Source: Coriaria nepalensis
Lineage: Eukaryota; Streptophyta; Magnoliopsida; Cucurbitales; Coriariaceae
DNA: 64,000 nucleotides
Assembly (NCBI GenBank): GCA_027186245.1
Contig: CP114498.1
Coordinates: 1,619,501 to 1,683,500 of the forward strand
Direction of reading: 5' to 3'
In this document: piece by piece, positions 48,108-60,230 of the stretch
Numbering within the stretch: position 1 is the first letter of the stretch
Layout: each line of letters opens with the position of its first letter
The notes under the pieces: model-generated
Seen by the model: only the letters and a program-made list of their open reading frames with translations
Databases searched by the model: none
What the model was told of the DNA's origin: nothing
Translations under genes and position numbers: made by a program

Positions 48108-49654
48108 ATGGCTGCTCCTCTTGACATGAGCCTCGAAGATATCATCAAGAGCAACAAAAAATCTGGATCGGGTAATTCAAGAGGCCGCGGAAGAGGTTCC
48201 AGACCTGGTCCTGCTCGTCGGCTTCTCAATCGTGGCGCTGACAGATCTGCGCCGTATTCTGCAGCTAAGGTGATGATTACGGTTCTAGATCTGAGTTCTG
48301 TGATTTTGGATCTACCAGTTAGATTCTATTTCTCCTGAGATTTACTTTTAAGCAAATTAAAAAAAAAAAATTGGGCTTTAGGCGCCAGAGTCGGCATGGC
48401 AGCATGATATGTTCGTAGATCCGAGCGCAGCGTTCCCCGCTCAAGCGGGAAGAGCCTCTGCCATAGAGACCGGGACGAAACTGTACATATCGAATCTAGA
48501 TTATGGAGTTACGAACGGTGACATTAAGGTTTTTTTTTTTCTTCTCTTTGATTGATTCCCTCCCTCAATATTTGTTGTTTGTGATTCCCTTTAGCTCCCT
48601 CACTATGCTTCTGTGGTAGATGATTATTATGATTCTGTGGTAGATGATGGTGGGGCTCTTTATTAAGTTGTTTGCTTATAGGCTGTTTAATTGATGCAGG
48701 AACTTTTTTCTGATTGTGGTGATCTGAAACGCTATGCCATCCATTATGACCGGAGTGGGAGATCGAAGGTAACTTGTCAAGTCTGATGTATATAGGCCCT
48801 TTTGATGATTACTTCTAGGACATATAGTAGTTGAGGAAAAGAAATATTTTTCGTTAGGGAACAGCCGAAGTAGTATTTTCACGAAGAGTAGATGCTGTTT
48901 CTGCTGTAAAGAGATACAACAATGTTCAGCTTGATCGGAAACCCATGAAGATTGAGATTGTAGGAACAAACCTTTCAACTCCGGCTGTACCTGTAGCTGC
49001 TAATGGTGCTTCTGGAAATTTTAATGGATTTCCCAAAGCAGGGTATGTGTAGTATGGATAAATCATATCTTAATATGTACTTCCTTTTCTAAAAAATAGT
49101 TTTATCTTTGTTATGCTTTTAAAAAAAAAAAAAACTCTTGTTTAAACTAGTCCTCTCATCTACAAGCCTATATGAATATGTCTCACTTTTTATAAACAAT
49201 ATATAATCTCTTTACCATTTGTTTGTAAGAACTAATTTCTGTTTATTAAATTTTGAACGCATTAGTTAATTTATTTATAATGTTACATTAAACCATTATA
49301 TAATCTCTAATAAAATCGTAATGATGAGCGCATCAAAATTGAGTAAGACTCTGAGGTGACCTTCAGGTGTCTTAATTTTGGCTTAGAAGAGATTGTTGTT
49401 TGGTGTGGCAGTGATCTGTGTAGTGATCGAATTCATATAGTGATCTATAATGACATGTGATGTGGTCCTTGCACAGTGGACAAGGTAGAGCTGGTGTACT
49501 TGGACGACCACGTGGTGGCGGCAGTGGAGGCCGTGGTTTTGAAAGGGGCCGAGGAAGAGGGAGAGGAGGAGCAGGTCGTGGCGAAAAGGTATCTGCTGAA
49601 GATCTTGATGCTGATTTGGAGAAGTATCACTCAGAAGCAATGCAGACAAATTAA
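48108..49654 (+). CDS. ALY/REF mRNA export factor (THO complex subunit 4-like)
   Basis: Adaptor coupling transcription and splicing to mRNA export, part of TREX. Five exons: 48108-48269, 48382-48528, 48700-48768, 48858-49042 and 49477-49654, all GT-AG with frame continuity, giving 246 aa, close to the family length. The N-terminal conserved box is MSLEDIIKSNKK (about residues 7-18), the UAP56-binding motif. A GRGRGSRPGPARR RG-box follows. The RRM spans about 86-163, with LYISNLDYGV (RNP2) and GTAEVVFSRRVDA (RNP1). A second RGG-rich arm lies at about 190-220, and the C-terminal box is AEDLDADLEKYHSEAM. The start is fixed by the MAAPLDMSLEDI box. The gene follows tRNA-Cys by 227 bp on the same strand. 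Confidence 0.96.
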
Positions 49655-51542
49655 GCTGTTTGTTTAGTTTTATTTGGGGATCTTAATTTTAGATGCTTGG
49701 TGATTTGACACCCCTTCTATTGTGTATTTCTACCAGAATTATGCTTTCTAGAGAAAGGGGTATAGTTGTCCCCTAGAATCTTGTTTTATGGGCTGTTATT
49801 GTTGACTGTTCATGTGAATTGGGTATTAAACTATTTGTGGGTTAATGGACAACGGTTTGTAATCTGCGCTCAGATACTTGGTTTCATTAGCTTCAATTGT
49901 TCCCTTCAAAAGAGTTGGGAATGAAAGCGGAGATTATTGCTCTCATGGCTGTCCATGTCCAAGGCTATCTCTTTAGCTTCAAGTTGTGAAAAAGACTGAT
50001 GCTTGCAGAAATGAAATGACCCATACCTTTACTTTCAGATGAGGTATACGTCTTTAATTATCTGTACTTAAAACTTTCTTTCTTCCCTGTTTTGTAGATT
50101 GTTATTTTGATATAACTGGATACAGTATCTTAGTTCTCTCTCGTTTTATATGGTTTTCAGGGAAGTAATTCCCCCGATTTTGGCATTGTGTATAGTAGTG
50201 AATTATTATGGAATCCCTGAGCTTCAGTTCTACATGATTCCTGGTGAACAAAAAGTCTCGTCTAGGATGACCGGAATAATCAGGTTGATAAACAGAATTA
50301 TGCATTTTCTTCAGGATACTTGCCTGCGGGGCTAATATCCTGTCTATGGAACTCTTTAGTTCTTCTGACAGATGGCTATTCTCAGGTTATCATCAATACC
50401 TGTTTTGAACTTGTAAAGAATGTGTGATCTATGATCGAATGGAATTGGTGATTGGTTTTGGGCATTTGATTCAGGAGATAGTCAGCAGAGCCCAAGATAG
50501 TGAGAATCTAAGCAGGCTTCACAATTAGCCTAAGAGTTTTCTGTTATGGATTGCCGTTTCTTTTCTTTCATAATCTTTAACAAGCACATAGTATGGGTCT
50601 TTGCCTTTAGTTCTAAGTCAACAAATTTGAATGTGGGGAATGGGGTTTTCTGCGGATCAATGGCTGGAACCACACAGAATGAGGGTAGAGGTCTCTATAT
50701 GATAAAATCAATTGTAGTATAAATTGGAACTATTTAAGTGGATCTCAGCCGAACTTGAACTGTTAGCTTTCAAGTCCGACCTGAGAGAGACTCTTCTGAT
50801 GATAATCAAGTTTCATTCAAGCTTTATTGCTTGCAAATTATTCTATATCCCCACTTTGTTCAATTTCTTTATGCTTTGTAAGAATGAAGGTTGGGGTTTG
50901 TCTTTGGTGTTATGGTTCTATTTTGCCTTTATTTTATATCCTCACCTTGCAAATTGGACTAGCTTGCAAATTGGACTAGCTTGCTAGTTTGGTAGAAGTA
51001 TTTAACTTGTTGAAATCGATTGGAAGAGAGGCTAGTTAAAAACAGCTACCGCTACCATCATCGTTACCATCAATATCTACCACAAACAAAAAAAATATTA
51101 AAATATTTATTATTTTTTCTCTTTCTCACTTTATCTCTAAAAAAATTTAAAATTTAAAATTTAAATTTAAATATTGACAATAGTGACGGCTGAAAATGGA
51201 AAAGAAATTATGAAAAAAAAAAGTTGATTAAAAAAATTAAATTCAAATTCAAACAAAAATTGGTGAATATATATAATATGGTCAAATTTAAAATTTAAAT
51301 AATCATTTATGATCATATAATATATAACAATCATTTCATTTATTTTTTTTAAAATTAAATATTCATTATAATTATTAAAAATTAAAATTATTCATTAAAA
51401 TTTATATTATATTTTAAAATTTTAACTTTGCTACACTAGTTCTTCAAATTTCAAAATCTTCAATAGTATTTAATATAAATTTTTATCAATATTTTCTCTC
51501 TCCTCTTATATTTTAATATCATTTATTATCAATTAATATTCA
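49655..51542. other. Intergenic DNA between ALY and the ACR9-like pseudogene
   Basis: Includes the ALY 3' UTR. An 18-bp tandem duplication (CTTGCAAATTGGACTAG twice) lies at about 50946-50981, and very AT-rich DNA fills 51060-51540. No gene is recognised. Confidence 0.55.
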
Positions 51543-53525
51543 TTATTTTTCTCTCCAACCCATCAGCATCCTTCTAACTCGATCTACGATCTGATTCCTA
51601 GCGACCATACTCGACAATTGAAATCTGCAGTTCTCATCCAGAAGAAATCTGTAAACCTCCCATTTCATGATCTGAAGTTGAATGCCTTCCTATCTCAGCC
51701 TGAAAACGCAGATATCAAGTGCTTTAAGAGCGAGGGTAACATCATAAAAGACTCGAGGCCTTCCCCTTCCAGATAGCTCAACAGGATTGGCAACTAAGAG
51801 TTCATTATCAGGCCCCTCGATTTGTAAGAACAACTCGTAAAATATGAAGCATTTCCATCTTCGTACGAGAACAGAACGTGCTCTGTTTATCACTGTCCAC
51901 AATCTTCTTCCCATCTTTTTGTCGGATAAATAACTCAAGATCTCGATAGACACCTTGTTCGGAAAAAATCTACCAAAAGCAATCTATTTAGCAAAAAATC
52001 AGTAACTGCAAAAAAAAAATATATATATATTATAAATAAATAACAAAAGCCATGTACACCTGAAAATTGAAATCTTTGATTGTCCTCATGAGATCGTAAA
52101 ACAGGCCCTTGTGATCAGCACAGTGAATTTGAAGTACTGTGTGGGCGGGGGGCTCAGTGAATTATCGATTGTTACGCTGGCTTTTTTTAGTTTATTCATG
52201 TCTGGGCTAAGAGCTTGAGAGCGTGTTTCCTTTTCGGATGATTCACAGTTGAATAACTCACCAGCAACCATGGGAGGAAGAGAAAAGACGGTCTCATGGT
52301 GTTCGTATTCAGGACCCATCAACAGAAGCTCACAGCTTATACATGCACCAAGAACAGCTTTCAGTTTTTCCAACGTCGAATCTTGCCTGTCCTTTGTGTG
52401 TAGACTCTTTCTGAAAACAAAAAGACGGAGACTTTTAGCCACCCTAACTCTTATATCCATTTTGAATGAGTAATAAGAACCCTAGATTAGTCAAAGCAAG
52501 AACTCCTCAATTTAGATCGAAAAATTCTTAGAACATGAACCGAACAAGTCTTGACATGGAATATCAGCCAATTTATTGAAAAGACGTGACAATCCACTTA
52601 AGATTCTCTACTTATTATTTAAAAAAAAGTCCAAAGAATGGATTTTCTAAACATAACATCCATTTCTCTAATGGACAAGCTACTTATTCCAATAAATTCA
52701 TAAAAAACATCGGTCTCAGAAAAAAAACTCACATGTTATCCGTTATGAAGAAGAGGTCGAGAACTCTATCGTCGGGGGTAGTCGTGACTTTCACTCTTTG
52801 AATCGTAAGCTCGAGCTCCCAAAGAACTTGAGTGACATTTTGTAAGCATGACAAAATAAATTGCAAACTGTTCAGAATTTGTAACACAATATTACACACA
52901 TATATTTGTAGATATATCACAAACCCTACAGGAATTAGTGATAACAAACCATGTAACAATCCCCTCCGGTCGAGACAGAAAATCTTCAACAGGTAAACTT
53001 GAGGGGAAGTAGAGCATGTAGGCTGCTCAAATAGTTTATACGACATGGAACAAGCCGGGCAAACTGATAGAAGTTGGTTCTTTAAATTCGACCATTTTAC
53101 GGTAAGCGAGGTCGGATAAGGAACTACCCACAGCACAACATAGCACCATATACCATCTGTTGAAACATCCATATATAACAGCAACAAAGAGAACAATTAT
53201 TACACTGCCGTTGTTCATAACTAGAAGTGGATTTTAGTGTGTCAATTCACTAGCTTTGAGTCCTCAAAATCTTATCAAGCCAACCATCAGACCAAACTAA
53301 AATTGCCCTAAAAAAAAAACTAAAAACAGGATTTAAGAATGACAATGAAATAAGAATAAAATTATTATTACCTCCTTTAGTGATGAAAAGGCCGAAATCA
53401 AGGATGATTCTGCAGATATCGCAACCAAGGCCGATCTTATCAGGGCAATTGACAGTGATAACACAAGGGTCGCATGCTCTTCTACCCTTCTGAATCTGAA
53501 CGACGTCATCGTCTGGAACTCCCAA
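51543..53525 (-). pseudogene. ACR9-like ACT-domain-repeat gene, decayed
   Basis: ACR proteins are plant ACT-domain-repeat proteins thought to sense amino acids. Exon 1 (53372-53525) starts MGVPDDDVVQIQKGRRACDP and includes CPDKIGLGCDICRIILDFGL. Exon 2 carries DVSTDGIWCYVVLWVVPYPT. Exon 3 has VTQVLWELELTIQRVKV. Exon 4 begins at the acceptor near 52410 (KSLHTKDRQDSTLEKLKAVL). The last exon has GPDNELLVANPVELSGRGRP and ends MLMGW near 51555. Defects: two introns lack an AG acceptor at the homologous position (intron ends near 53170 and 52837). The reading frame breaks at a C6 run near 52147, at AACAAGGTG near 51950, at CGAGGGGCC near 51815 and twice near 51660-51710, all single-base indels. Every exon is still recognisable, so decay is recent, or residual sequencing errors cluster here. 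Confidence 0.72.
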
Positions 53526-54201
53526 GACTGGCCACCGGTAAACACCAGTTCCAAATGTCGAAGTCTCCTCTGCTTTTCAATCTTGGATTTCCGATTGAGA
53601 ACCAGTCTCCAATAGAAGCTAGGATTACCTAGATCGATTGGTCGTAGGAAATTGTCTTCTACCATAGTCGAGAGAGAGAGAGAAATGGATCATCATTGGA
53701 AGGGGAGTCGAATCAACGAAAATACATGTAAGCACACGAGATACGTGCTGCGATAAGGGTCGTTTAAACCAGTAAAAGCCACCTCTGTTCTTTTTCTTTA
53801 AAGATTTATTGGATCCCTGAATCGAAAAAATTAACTTTGTCGTATGCTGTTAAATTTAAAATTAACCTTCCCTTTTCTTCTAGGGAAAAAACTCTCATCA
53901 GCTTCTCAGCAACCAAACATCACATAAGCAAGCAGAAGAAGATGCGAGATCTAGAATCATTCAAGGGATCACGAATTTGTCATTGAAAAGGCTTTCCGGA
54001 TGAAATCGAAAAAAATGAAGGAGAATTTAAAAACGGAGAAATAGATCCGAGATAGAAAATGATATCTTACATTAGTTAAAAATTTGAAAAGATGCAAAAA
54101 CTACAATCGGGATCAGCTGAAAAGAAGCCGAGTAAGACAACATCTATAGCCAAGATCAGCACCACAAACCAAACCTAAATCGGAAACCGACCTAAAAATC
54201 A
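53526..54201. other. ACR9-like upstream region and H4 3' flank
   Basis: A GAGAGAGAGA leader-like run at 53666-53684 precedes the ACR9-like start. The rest is non-coding and ends in the H4 3' UTR. Confidence 0.55.
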
Positions 54202-54531
<330 letters not shown>

Positions 54532-54610
54532 TTAAGTTTGAAGAAACTGAAATTGATTGAAGAAGGTATTTCTGTGTATTTGATGGACAGGAAAACCGGC
54601 ATTTTGACCG

Positions 54611-54718
54611 ATTTATAGAGTTGCGTTTTTGGGTTTGGGATCTGAGGATGGGCGGGGGTTTTGAAATTTTGGCCTTTTTGAATCTTTTTCTGTTCGTTGG
54701 ATGATTGAATATCGACGG
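54611..54718 (-). promoter_or_regulatory. H4 promoter: TATA, CATCCAACG nonamer, CCGTCG hexamer
   Basis: On the minus strand, reading towards the gene: CCGTCG at 54713-54718 (as GCCGTCGATAT), CATCCAACG at 54695-54703 and CTCTATAAAT at 54611-54620, about 100 bp from the ATG. The hexamer and nonamer are documented elements of plant H3 and H4 promoters linked to S-phase expression. The match is exact for both. No experimental evidence is available from sequence. Confidence 0.7.
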
Positions 54719-55077
54719 CTAGTAAGGTCAATCCGTGGGAGGTATACAATGTTACAGTGAACCGTTGATAGGATATAAATCAACGGTAGAGAGCTCCCTA
54801 ATTTGTTTATTCGCGGATTGCTTCCCTAATGGAGAAAGCGGTAAAAAGGCGCTCCCAAATTTGCTTTAACTTCTGCTATTTCAAGACTTTTTGCTGCGAC
54901 ATGTCGTTGGTAGTTACATTTTGGTGGTCGACTTGTCATGTGGCAGTGCCACTTGTCATGATTGACTATCAAGCAACATGCATGAGTTCCACGTACACCC
55001 CTATGGTTACTATAAATGGCTGAAAAATAGATCCAGTTTGAGCTCAGAGTCGATTAAAGACACACAAAAAGAAAAAC

Positions 55078-55697
55078 ATGGCTTCCAATCTGAACCCAGC
55101 ATTCGCATACACAGTAGTTTACGTGAAAGACGTTGCGCAATCGATCGCTTTCTACGCAAAAGCCTTTGGTTACAACGTCCGTCGATTAGATGAATCAAAC
55201 AGGTAAAGATATATTCGATTATGATCACGTTTTAATGAAGCACAAATGTATTATTGACGGGATATCATGTGATTATGAAAGGTGGGGAGAGCTGGAAAGC
55301 GGGCAGACCACCATAGCCTTCACTCCGCGGCACCAGCACGAGACCGACGATCTGACCGGAGAAGTTCAGACGCCGGGTTCCGGCATGGTACATCAGAGAA
55401 ACCCTCTTGAAGTTTGCTTTGCTTATCCGGATGTGGATGCAGCCTATAAGGTAAAATTTAACATCATATATTATACAAAGTAATGATGGTTAAACAAAGG
55501 TGGAATTCATTTTGACGGGTTCGCTGCGTTTGTGTGGTTGGATTGTAATTTTGGTGAAGAACGCGGTGGAGAATGGAGCAGTGGCCGTGAGCGAGCCGGA
55601 GGAGAAAGAGTGGGGGCAGAAGGTTGGTTATGTGAAGGATATCGATGGGATCGTGGTCAGAATGGGAAGCCACGTTAACCCTCCAAAACGACAGTGA
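55078..55697 (+). CDS. Glyoxalase-like VOC-superfamily protein
   Basis: Small protein of the vicinal oxygen chelate fold (glyoxalase I / bleomycin resistance / dioxygenase superfamily). Exons 55078-55202, 55282-55450 and 55560-55697, all GT-AG with continuous frame, give 143 aa. Key segments are NPAFAYTVVYVKDVAQSIAF (first beta-alpha unit), YAKAFGYNVRRLDESNRWGE, LESGQTTIAFTPRHQHETDD, PLEVCFAYPDVDAAYK and SEPEEKEWGQKVGYVKDIDG, ending VVRMGSHVNPPKRQ. Its plant relatives (such as Arabidopsis At5g41650/At1g64185) are uncharacterised or putative glyoxalases. The substrate is unknown. The start ATG follows a TATAAATGG box at 55010-55018 and an ACACAAAAAGAAAAAC leader. Confidence 0.93.
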
Positions 55698-56188
55698 TTC
55701 ATCGTCGTCTCGGATAGTGTCATAGAAAGTTTATTCTCGAAAAAAAGTAGGATGAGTTGGGATGATTAAGCATTCAAAGCTTAGAGCTTTTATCAAATAG
55801 ATTAGAATCCAGTCCTTAACAAAATATGTACGCAAAACATGTGTACTGAATAAAGACGAACAAATAATGCATTTTAGAACATTTTCGTTAGTCAAAAACC
55901 AAAGTATCCGCCACTGCTTTTGTGTTTTTACCAAATAAAACAAACAAAAGAACTAAAAGAAGATGCTGAAAAACAAAAAAAAAGCAAAGAAGACGATAAA
56001 AAAAGCTTGATATGATAAGAAGATATTCTTCTAGGAAAAGCCATCCAATTGACATTGCCTGGTGAGAAGAACCAGGATTCCTTCCCTCTCATACCCCCAT
56101 ATACTTACTTATAAACAAAACCACCCTCCAGCTCCAAGAATAAAATAAGAGTAGAAAACGAAGGCAAATTCAAAATGGATGATGATCA
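55698..56188. other. Convergent 3' flanks of the VOC and UBC genes
   Basis: Untranslated and intergenic DNA between two convergent genes. No gene is visible. Confidence 0.6.
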
Positions 56189-57973
56189 TCATAGCATCTC
56201 TTGTGATTTCCTCACGCATCGACCCACTTTTCTCTTGAATTCATCTCTTCTCTCTCTCCATTCCTTCTGCATATGGCAACACATAAAAACACCGAATTCA
56301 TTGTTGTTCTTTGAGCATGCATATGTATAAAATTAAAACCTGTTACACGATAATAACAAACAAACAGTTACTTACGGCGGCTTCCACGTTTGCAGGGGAT
56401 TCGTCATTTGGACTAGACAGCATAGATATGATGCTCAAAACTATGCTTTCAACCTGTAACCACATTCCCCCGTATTAGTAATTCATAGCTTTTAGGCAGT
56501 CTCAAACAACGGAAAATCAACTACAAGAGAAAAGCGGTCGCATTCATCAAATGAAAGTTTAGCTTCCTTCCGAGAAGCGGTCGCGTTCACAAGTGCTCTT
56601 CTTGAATGCCCTCCATACCCTTAACTAAAAACCACTCATGGGAAATGGGAAGATCATACAAAATTCTAGCATTAAGGATAAAAGACATACTGTATGGACA
56701 GGTGTCCAACGTTCACTTGCAAGCTCATAACCATTGGGATCATCACCAGGAGGATGAAGGATTGAAATGCAAACACGCCCGTCTGGATAAACTGCAATGC
56801 CATGATAAAGTATGATTTCGTTAATAGAGGAGAGAGAGAGAGAGAGCTGAACGAAGAAAAATTACAAGTAGCTAACCATTAGGATGCCAAAGCTCGGAAG
56901 TGAACTTCACAGATGGAGGGCTGTTAGGATAATTTAAAGGAAAGCTCATAATGGCATTGAAAAATCCCCCCTCGCTGCAATTATATTAGTGTAAGTACGC
57001 ATATAATTAACAAAACAAACACAACATTTTTTATAGGATCATCATAGCATTTTAACACACAAAAGAGATGACATAATACGAGAACAGACAGAGGAGGAAG
57101 AAATAAAAGAACGAAAGAAATAGGAAATTGTCTCAATACATTGCCCTAATTCACGACCAAAACCTTCGGGAAACCAACAAATTATAAGACGCCGAATCCA
57201 ACAATTTCCAAATACAACACACTCTAAACATTGAATTTATAATTATGAAAGATATTGACTAAAGCAAATACATAATTTTCTTGATAGAATTAATAAAGGA
57301 AATCCTCAGACATGAATAGGCTTTATAATAAAATCCAAATGAATCGCACCAACTAAGTTGCTATGGAATTTTTAACAAGATGTAATCATCAAAACACAAA
57401 ATTTGTCAAACCAAAAATAAAACCCTTAAAAAATTATTTGGAGTTCGAAATATTCAAAATCAACTTCATTGTTGAGGTAACACCTAAAACCTTCGAAAAA
57501 TCACAAAATTTCCAAGAAAAACAGAACGAAACACAACAAACATGAAAACCATTCTATCAAACCCCTAATCCATTATTGGAAATCGCCAAATCCTTAGAAC
57601 AAACGCATCCCATAATAATAAAACCCCAAACCCTAATTTAAACGATCCTCGCTAAAAATTTGGAATTTAGAGGTAACAAGAAAAAGGGGAAATGAAATCA
57701 CATACTAAAGCGTATCAGGCGGTCCAATAATAGTAACGCTCCACTCAAAGATATTACTCTCATCGACGAGACCGGCTGAGAATCCATCAACAGGGTTTCT
57801 GCAAAGATCTGAAAACCCAAAACAGAAGATCAATCGCAGACCGCTCAAAATTAAATAAAAAACAAAAAAAGAAAAAAAGATCAAAACAGAATTTGAGAGA
57901 TAAACGGCTTAGAGGATTGAATTCGATCACCTTTCAGCTGCTTCTGAAGGAGAAGGCTTGCTTGGGAAGCCAT
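56189..57973 (-). CDS. Ubiquitin-conjugating enzyme E2, UBC7/13/14 group
   Basis: E2 of the UBE2G group, which transfers ubiquitin and supports ER-associated degradation in other eukaryotes. Six exons: 57931-57973, 57706-57808, 56877-56974, 56691-56791, 56376-56453 and 56189-56266, all GT-AG, giving 166 aa, the family length. The protein starts [14 protein letters not shown], then [40 protein letters not shown] and [20 protein letters not shown] with the HPN motif. Catalytic Cys89 lies in [15 protein letters not shown]. It is followed by the acidic loop [14 protein letters not shown], an insertion that marks this group, and a C-terminal KSQEML tail. The start is fixed by the conserved N terminus. 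GA repeats lie in intron 3 (56829-56846) and upstream of the ATG. Confidence 0.96.
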
Positions 57974-59416
57974 GAGGGAGAGAGAGAAGTGGAGGGAGCT
58001 CAAGCTCCGCGATTGTGGAGGGAGGCGAGAGAGAGAGAGGAGCGTAACGAAATCAAGAGTGCTGTTTAATAAGGTCGACACACTTCCTCAATTCTCAATT
58101 TTTTTTCCTTTATTTCCTTTTTTTTTTCCTCTCTTTTTCGATTAATTTTCTATTTAATTAAATATCGGGCAGAGAACCTTTATGTTATTTATAGATCGAG
58201 CAGAAGGTTCTGAACGCAACATCTTTGCCAAGGGGGGAAATTAAGGAGGTTTGATCGTCTATGAATCGGTCTATTTTAGTACGTAGTATTATGCTGAAAC
58301 AGAAGCTCCCACGAAAGAAAAGTCTTCTAGTTCTAGACTGGTCATTAGGTCGGTACAGGCAAAGGTTCTAGCACCTTCCTAGTTGGGTCGATATAACCTT
58401 AGGCGGCGTTTTTTTGTAGGCCTTTGAGAATTTTAGGAGGTTTATACAATAATGTTCTATGTTAATAGCATTGATTTTATTCGTATATGATTCGATCAAT
58501 CTTTTTGAGTATCCGATATATTAGCTTTTATAAATTAAAAAAAAAAAAAATTAATCATAAGATTTTTAGATGAAGACTTCGTTTTTGTCTTCATTAGCCC
58601 ACCCACAGAAGTGCTACAACGTGTTTCTCTCCGAGCTCCGCCCTCCACCCTCTACCCGACACCACCGAGCAAGATTAGATATATTCCTCTCCCTCGCCCG
58701 TAGCATGCAGCAGCTTCCCCTCGAGCAAAGATTAGATCAATCGCCTGACGCCTCATTCCATCTTCTATCTCTCTCGTGCCCTCCGCCCTAGAATGCCAGG
58801 CCTATACCCCCTTCTTCTGGCCAATTACTATCCAAAAATAATATCTACAATATAATATAATGTTTTGATAAGACATCCCTACCCTTTTAGAAAACCAGAG
58901 GGCCACCCTTGGTCGGGATATCCCAACAAAGCCCAGGATACAATTTGGAAGCTGGGCTGAACAAACAAACATTTGGGGCCTTGTTGAATACTGAGTCCGG
59001 CCGATACATTTTTACCACGGTAAAATGCCAGGCATTTCTCATAAATTACCGTGGTAAGAGTTACCTCGTGCTTTGCGCATAGGTTCACGTGATTGATTCA
59101 TAGTCATCGTAACTAGTCCTTTCAATTTGCAGATATCACCATCACATAACATGTTCCTTTTTTTTCGTCCTTTTTCTAAATAAATAATAGTGAATAAAAA
59201 TGTAATATGATAACCAGCGTCCAGAAAAGCAGATAACAAAAGTTACGATAATTAATTAAAAAAAAAAAGATATTTAAGACATAAATCCAGACCATCTAGT
59301 TCAGAGTTCAGACAAGACCAAACTAATTAAAGTAGCAGAGAATCCAATGCAGGCTTTCCTCAATCTACATCATCTTCTTTCGCCATCTTACTTATTTAAT
59401 TATTAATTTTATTTTT
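57974..59416. other. UBC upstream region and intergenic DNA
   Basis: The UBC leader is GA/CT-rich (57974-58040). The rest has no recognisable gene: A/T homopolymers near 58540 and a C-rich patch at 58590-58800. A perfect 12-bp inverted repeat lies at 59012-59023/59046-59057 (listed separately). Confidence 0.55.
59012..59057. repeat. Perfect 12-bp inverted repeat, 22-nt loop
   Basis: TTACCACGGTAA at 59012-59023 is exactly reverse complementary to TTACCGTGGTAA at 59046-59057. No gene adjoins it; a chance short hairpin is possible. Confidence 0.5.
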
Positions 59417-60172
59417 TTAATGACAGAAAATGACCTTAAGCTCACGTGGCGAAGAACATTCATGCATGAGAGTAGGACTATCATGAGCATAAGTAAAGGT
59501 TTCAGGACAAGCGTGCTTGAATAGCTGCGAGAAGTTCGACGGCCGACATGTCGCCGGACTATTATAATGGTTCCGACAACACAGCTCGTCCGTACGGAAA
59601 GCTTCACATCCACTCTTGCACCCCACCACGCTGCTACCATGACGTAGCTGCAGTTCGTGCGGGCACGTGGCAAGCAGGTTAGCGCGGCAACCAACGACCG
59701 GGCAGACGCCTTTGCCCTCGTGTGGAGTCACCGTCATGGGGAGGTTAAAGCCATCGACGAGGCTTACACCGTAAGAGGAGAGGTCGTTCTGGCCGTGGTG
59801 TAGGGTGAACTGGGCGAGGGAGGCGGGGGCTGCGCCGCCTGCGCCGTTGCATTCAAGTCTACCGCCGCAGTCGCCGGTGAGGCAGGAGAAGCGGTTTTGG
59901 GAGTAGGTGCAGTGGGTGCGGGCCCAGATGCGGCCAGACCAGTGTTGAGTTGGGGCGGGGAAAGAGCGGTGGGTGAGGGAGTGGAGGGCGAAGCCGCCAC
60001 GTTCGAGGACTGGGTGACCGGAGTTGGGTTGGATGGCGGGCCAGATGGTGAAGGGGCAGTTGTTGACGAGGGTGAGAATGAGGCCCGGCGGTGAGGTGGC
60101 GTAGGAGAGAGTGAAGAGGAGGGTGAGGAGGAGGAAGGTGGTGGTGGGAAAGAGATAATCTGAAGAAGCCAT
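59417..60172 (-). CDS. Thaumatin-like protein (PR-5 family)
   Basis: Secreted thaumatin-like protein of 251 aa, intronless. A signal peptide covers about residues 1-26 (FLLLTLLFTLSYATS). The thaumatin signature RTHCTYSQNRFSCLTGDCGG lies at about 86-104. Sixteen cysteines are present, the number needed for the eight family disulfides. Conserved SLVDGFNLPM lies at about 137-146 and ELCCRNHYNSPATC lies near 196. The acidic-cleft residues of antifungal members are not fully kept: the usual Glu of LAEF is Gln121 and the usual Asp of YDVS is Gly135, while Asp140 of VDGFN remains. A TATA box (CCTCTATAAA on the minus strand) lies at 60221-60230, about 50 bp before the ATG. Antifungal or glucan-binding roles are known for the family; activity here is untested. 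Confidence 0.95.
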   Translation of the reverse strand: MASSDYLFPTTTFLLLTLLFTLSYATSPPGLILTLVNNCPFTIWPAIQPNSGHPVLERGGFALHSLTHRSFPAPTQHWSGRIWARTHCTYSQNRFSCLTGDCGGRLECNGAGGAAPASLAQFTLHHGQNDLSSYGVSLVDGFNLPMTVTPHEGKGVCPVVGCRANLLATCPHELQLRHGSSVVGCKSGCEAFRTDELCCRNHYNSPATCRPSNFSQLFKHACPETFTYAHDSPTLMHECSSPRELKVIFCH

Positions 60173-60230
60173 TGATAGTGGAGTAGAGTATACTGTTGAG
60201 AGGGATTGTTTGATGCGGTTTTTATAGAGG

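Noticed and set aside
53333..53665. A 110-codon minus-strand frame overlapping ACR9-like exon 1
   Set aside because: It reads in another frame over the leader and exon 1. The MGVPDDD frame contains the recognisable ACT-domain start, so this one is incidental.
58570..58791. A 73-codon plus-strand frame, MKTSFLSSLAHPQ
   Set aside because: Pro/Ser/Arg-rich without a domain or a recognisable neighbour. It probably arises from local C-rich composition.
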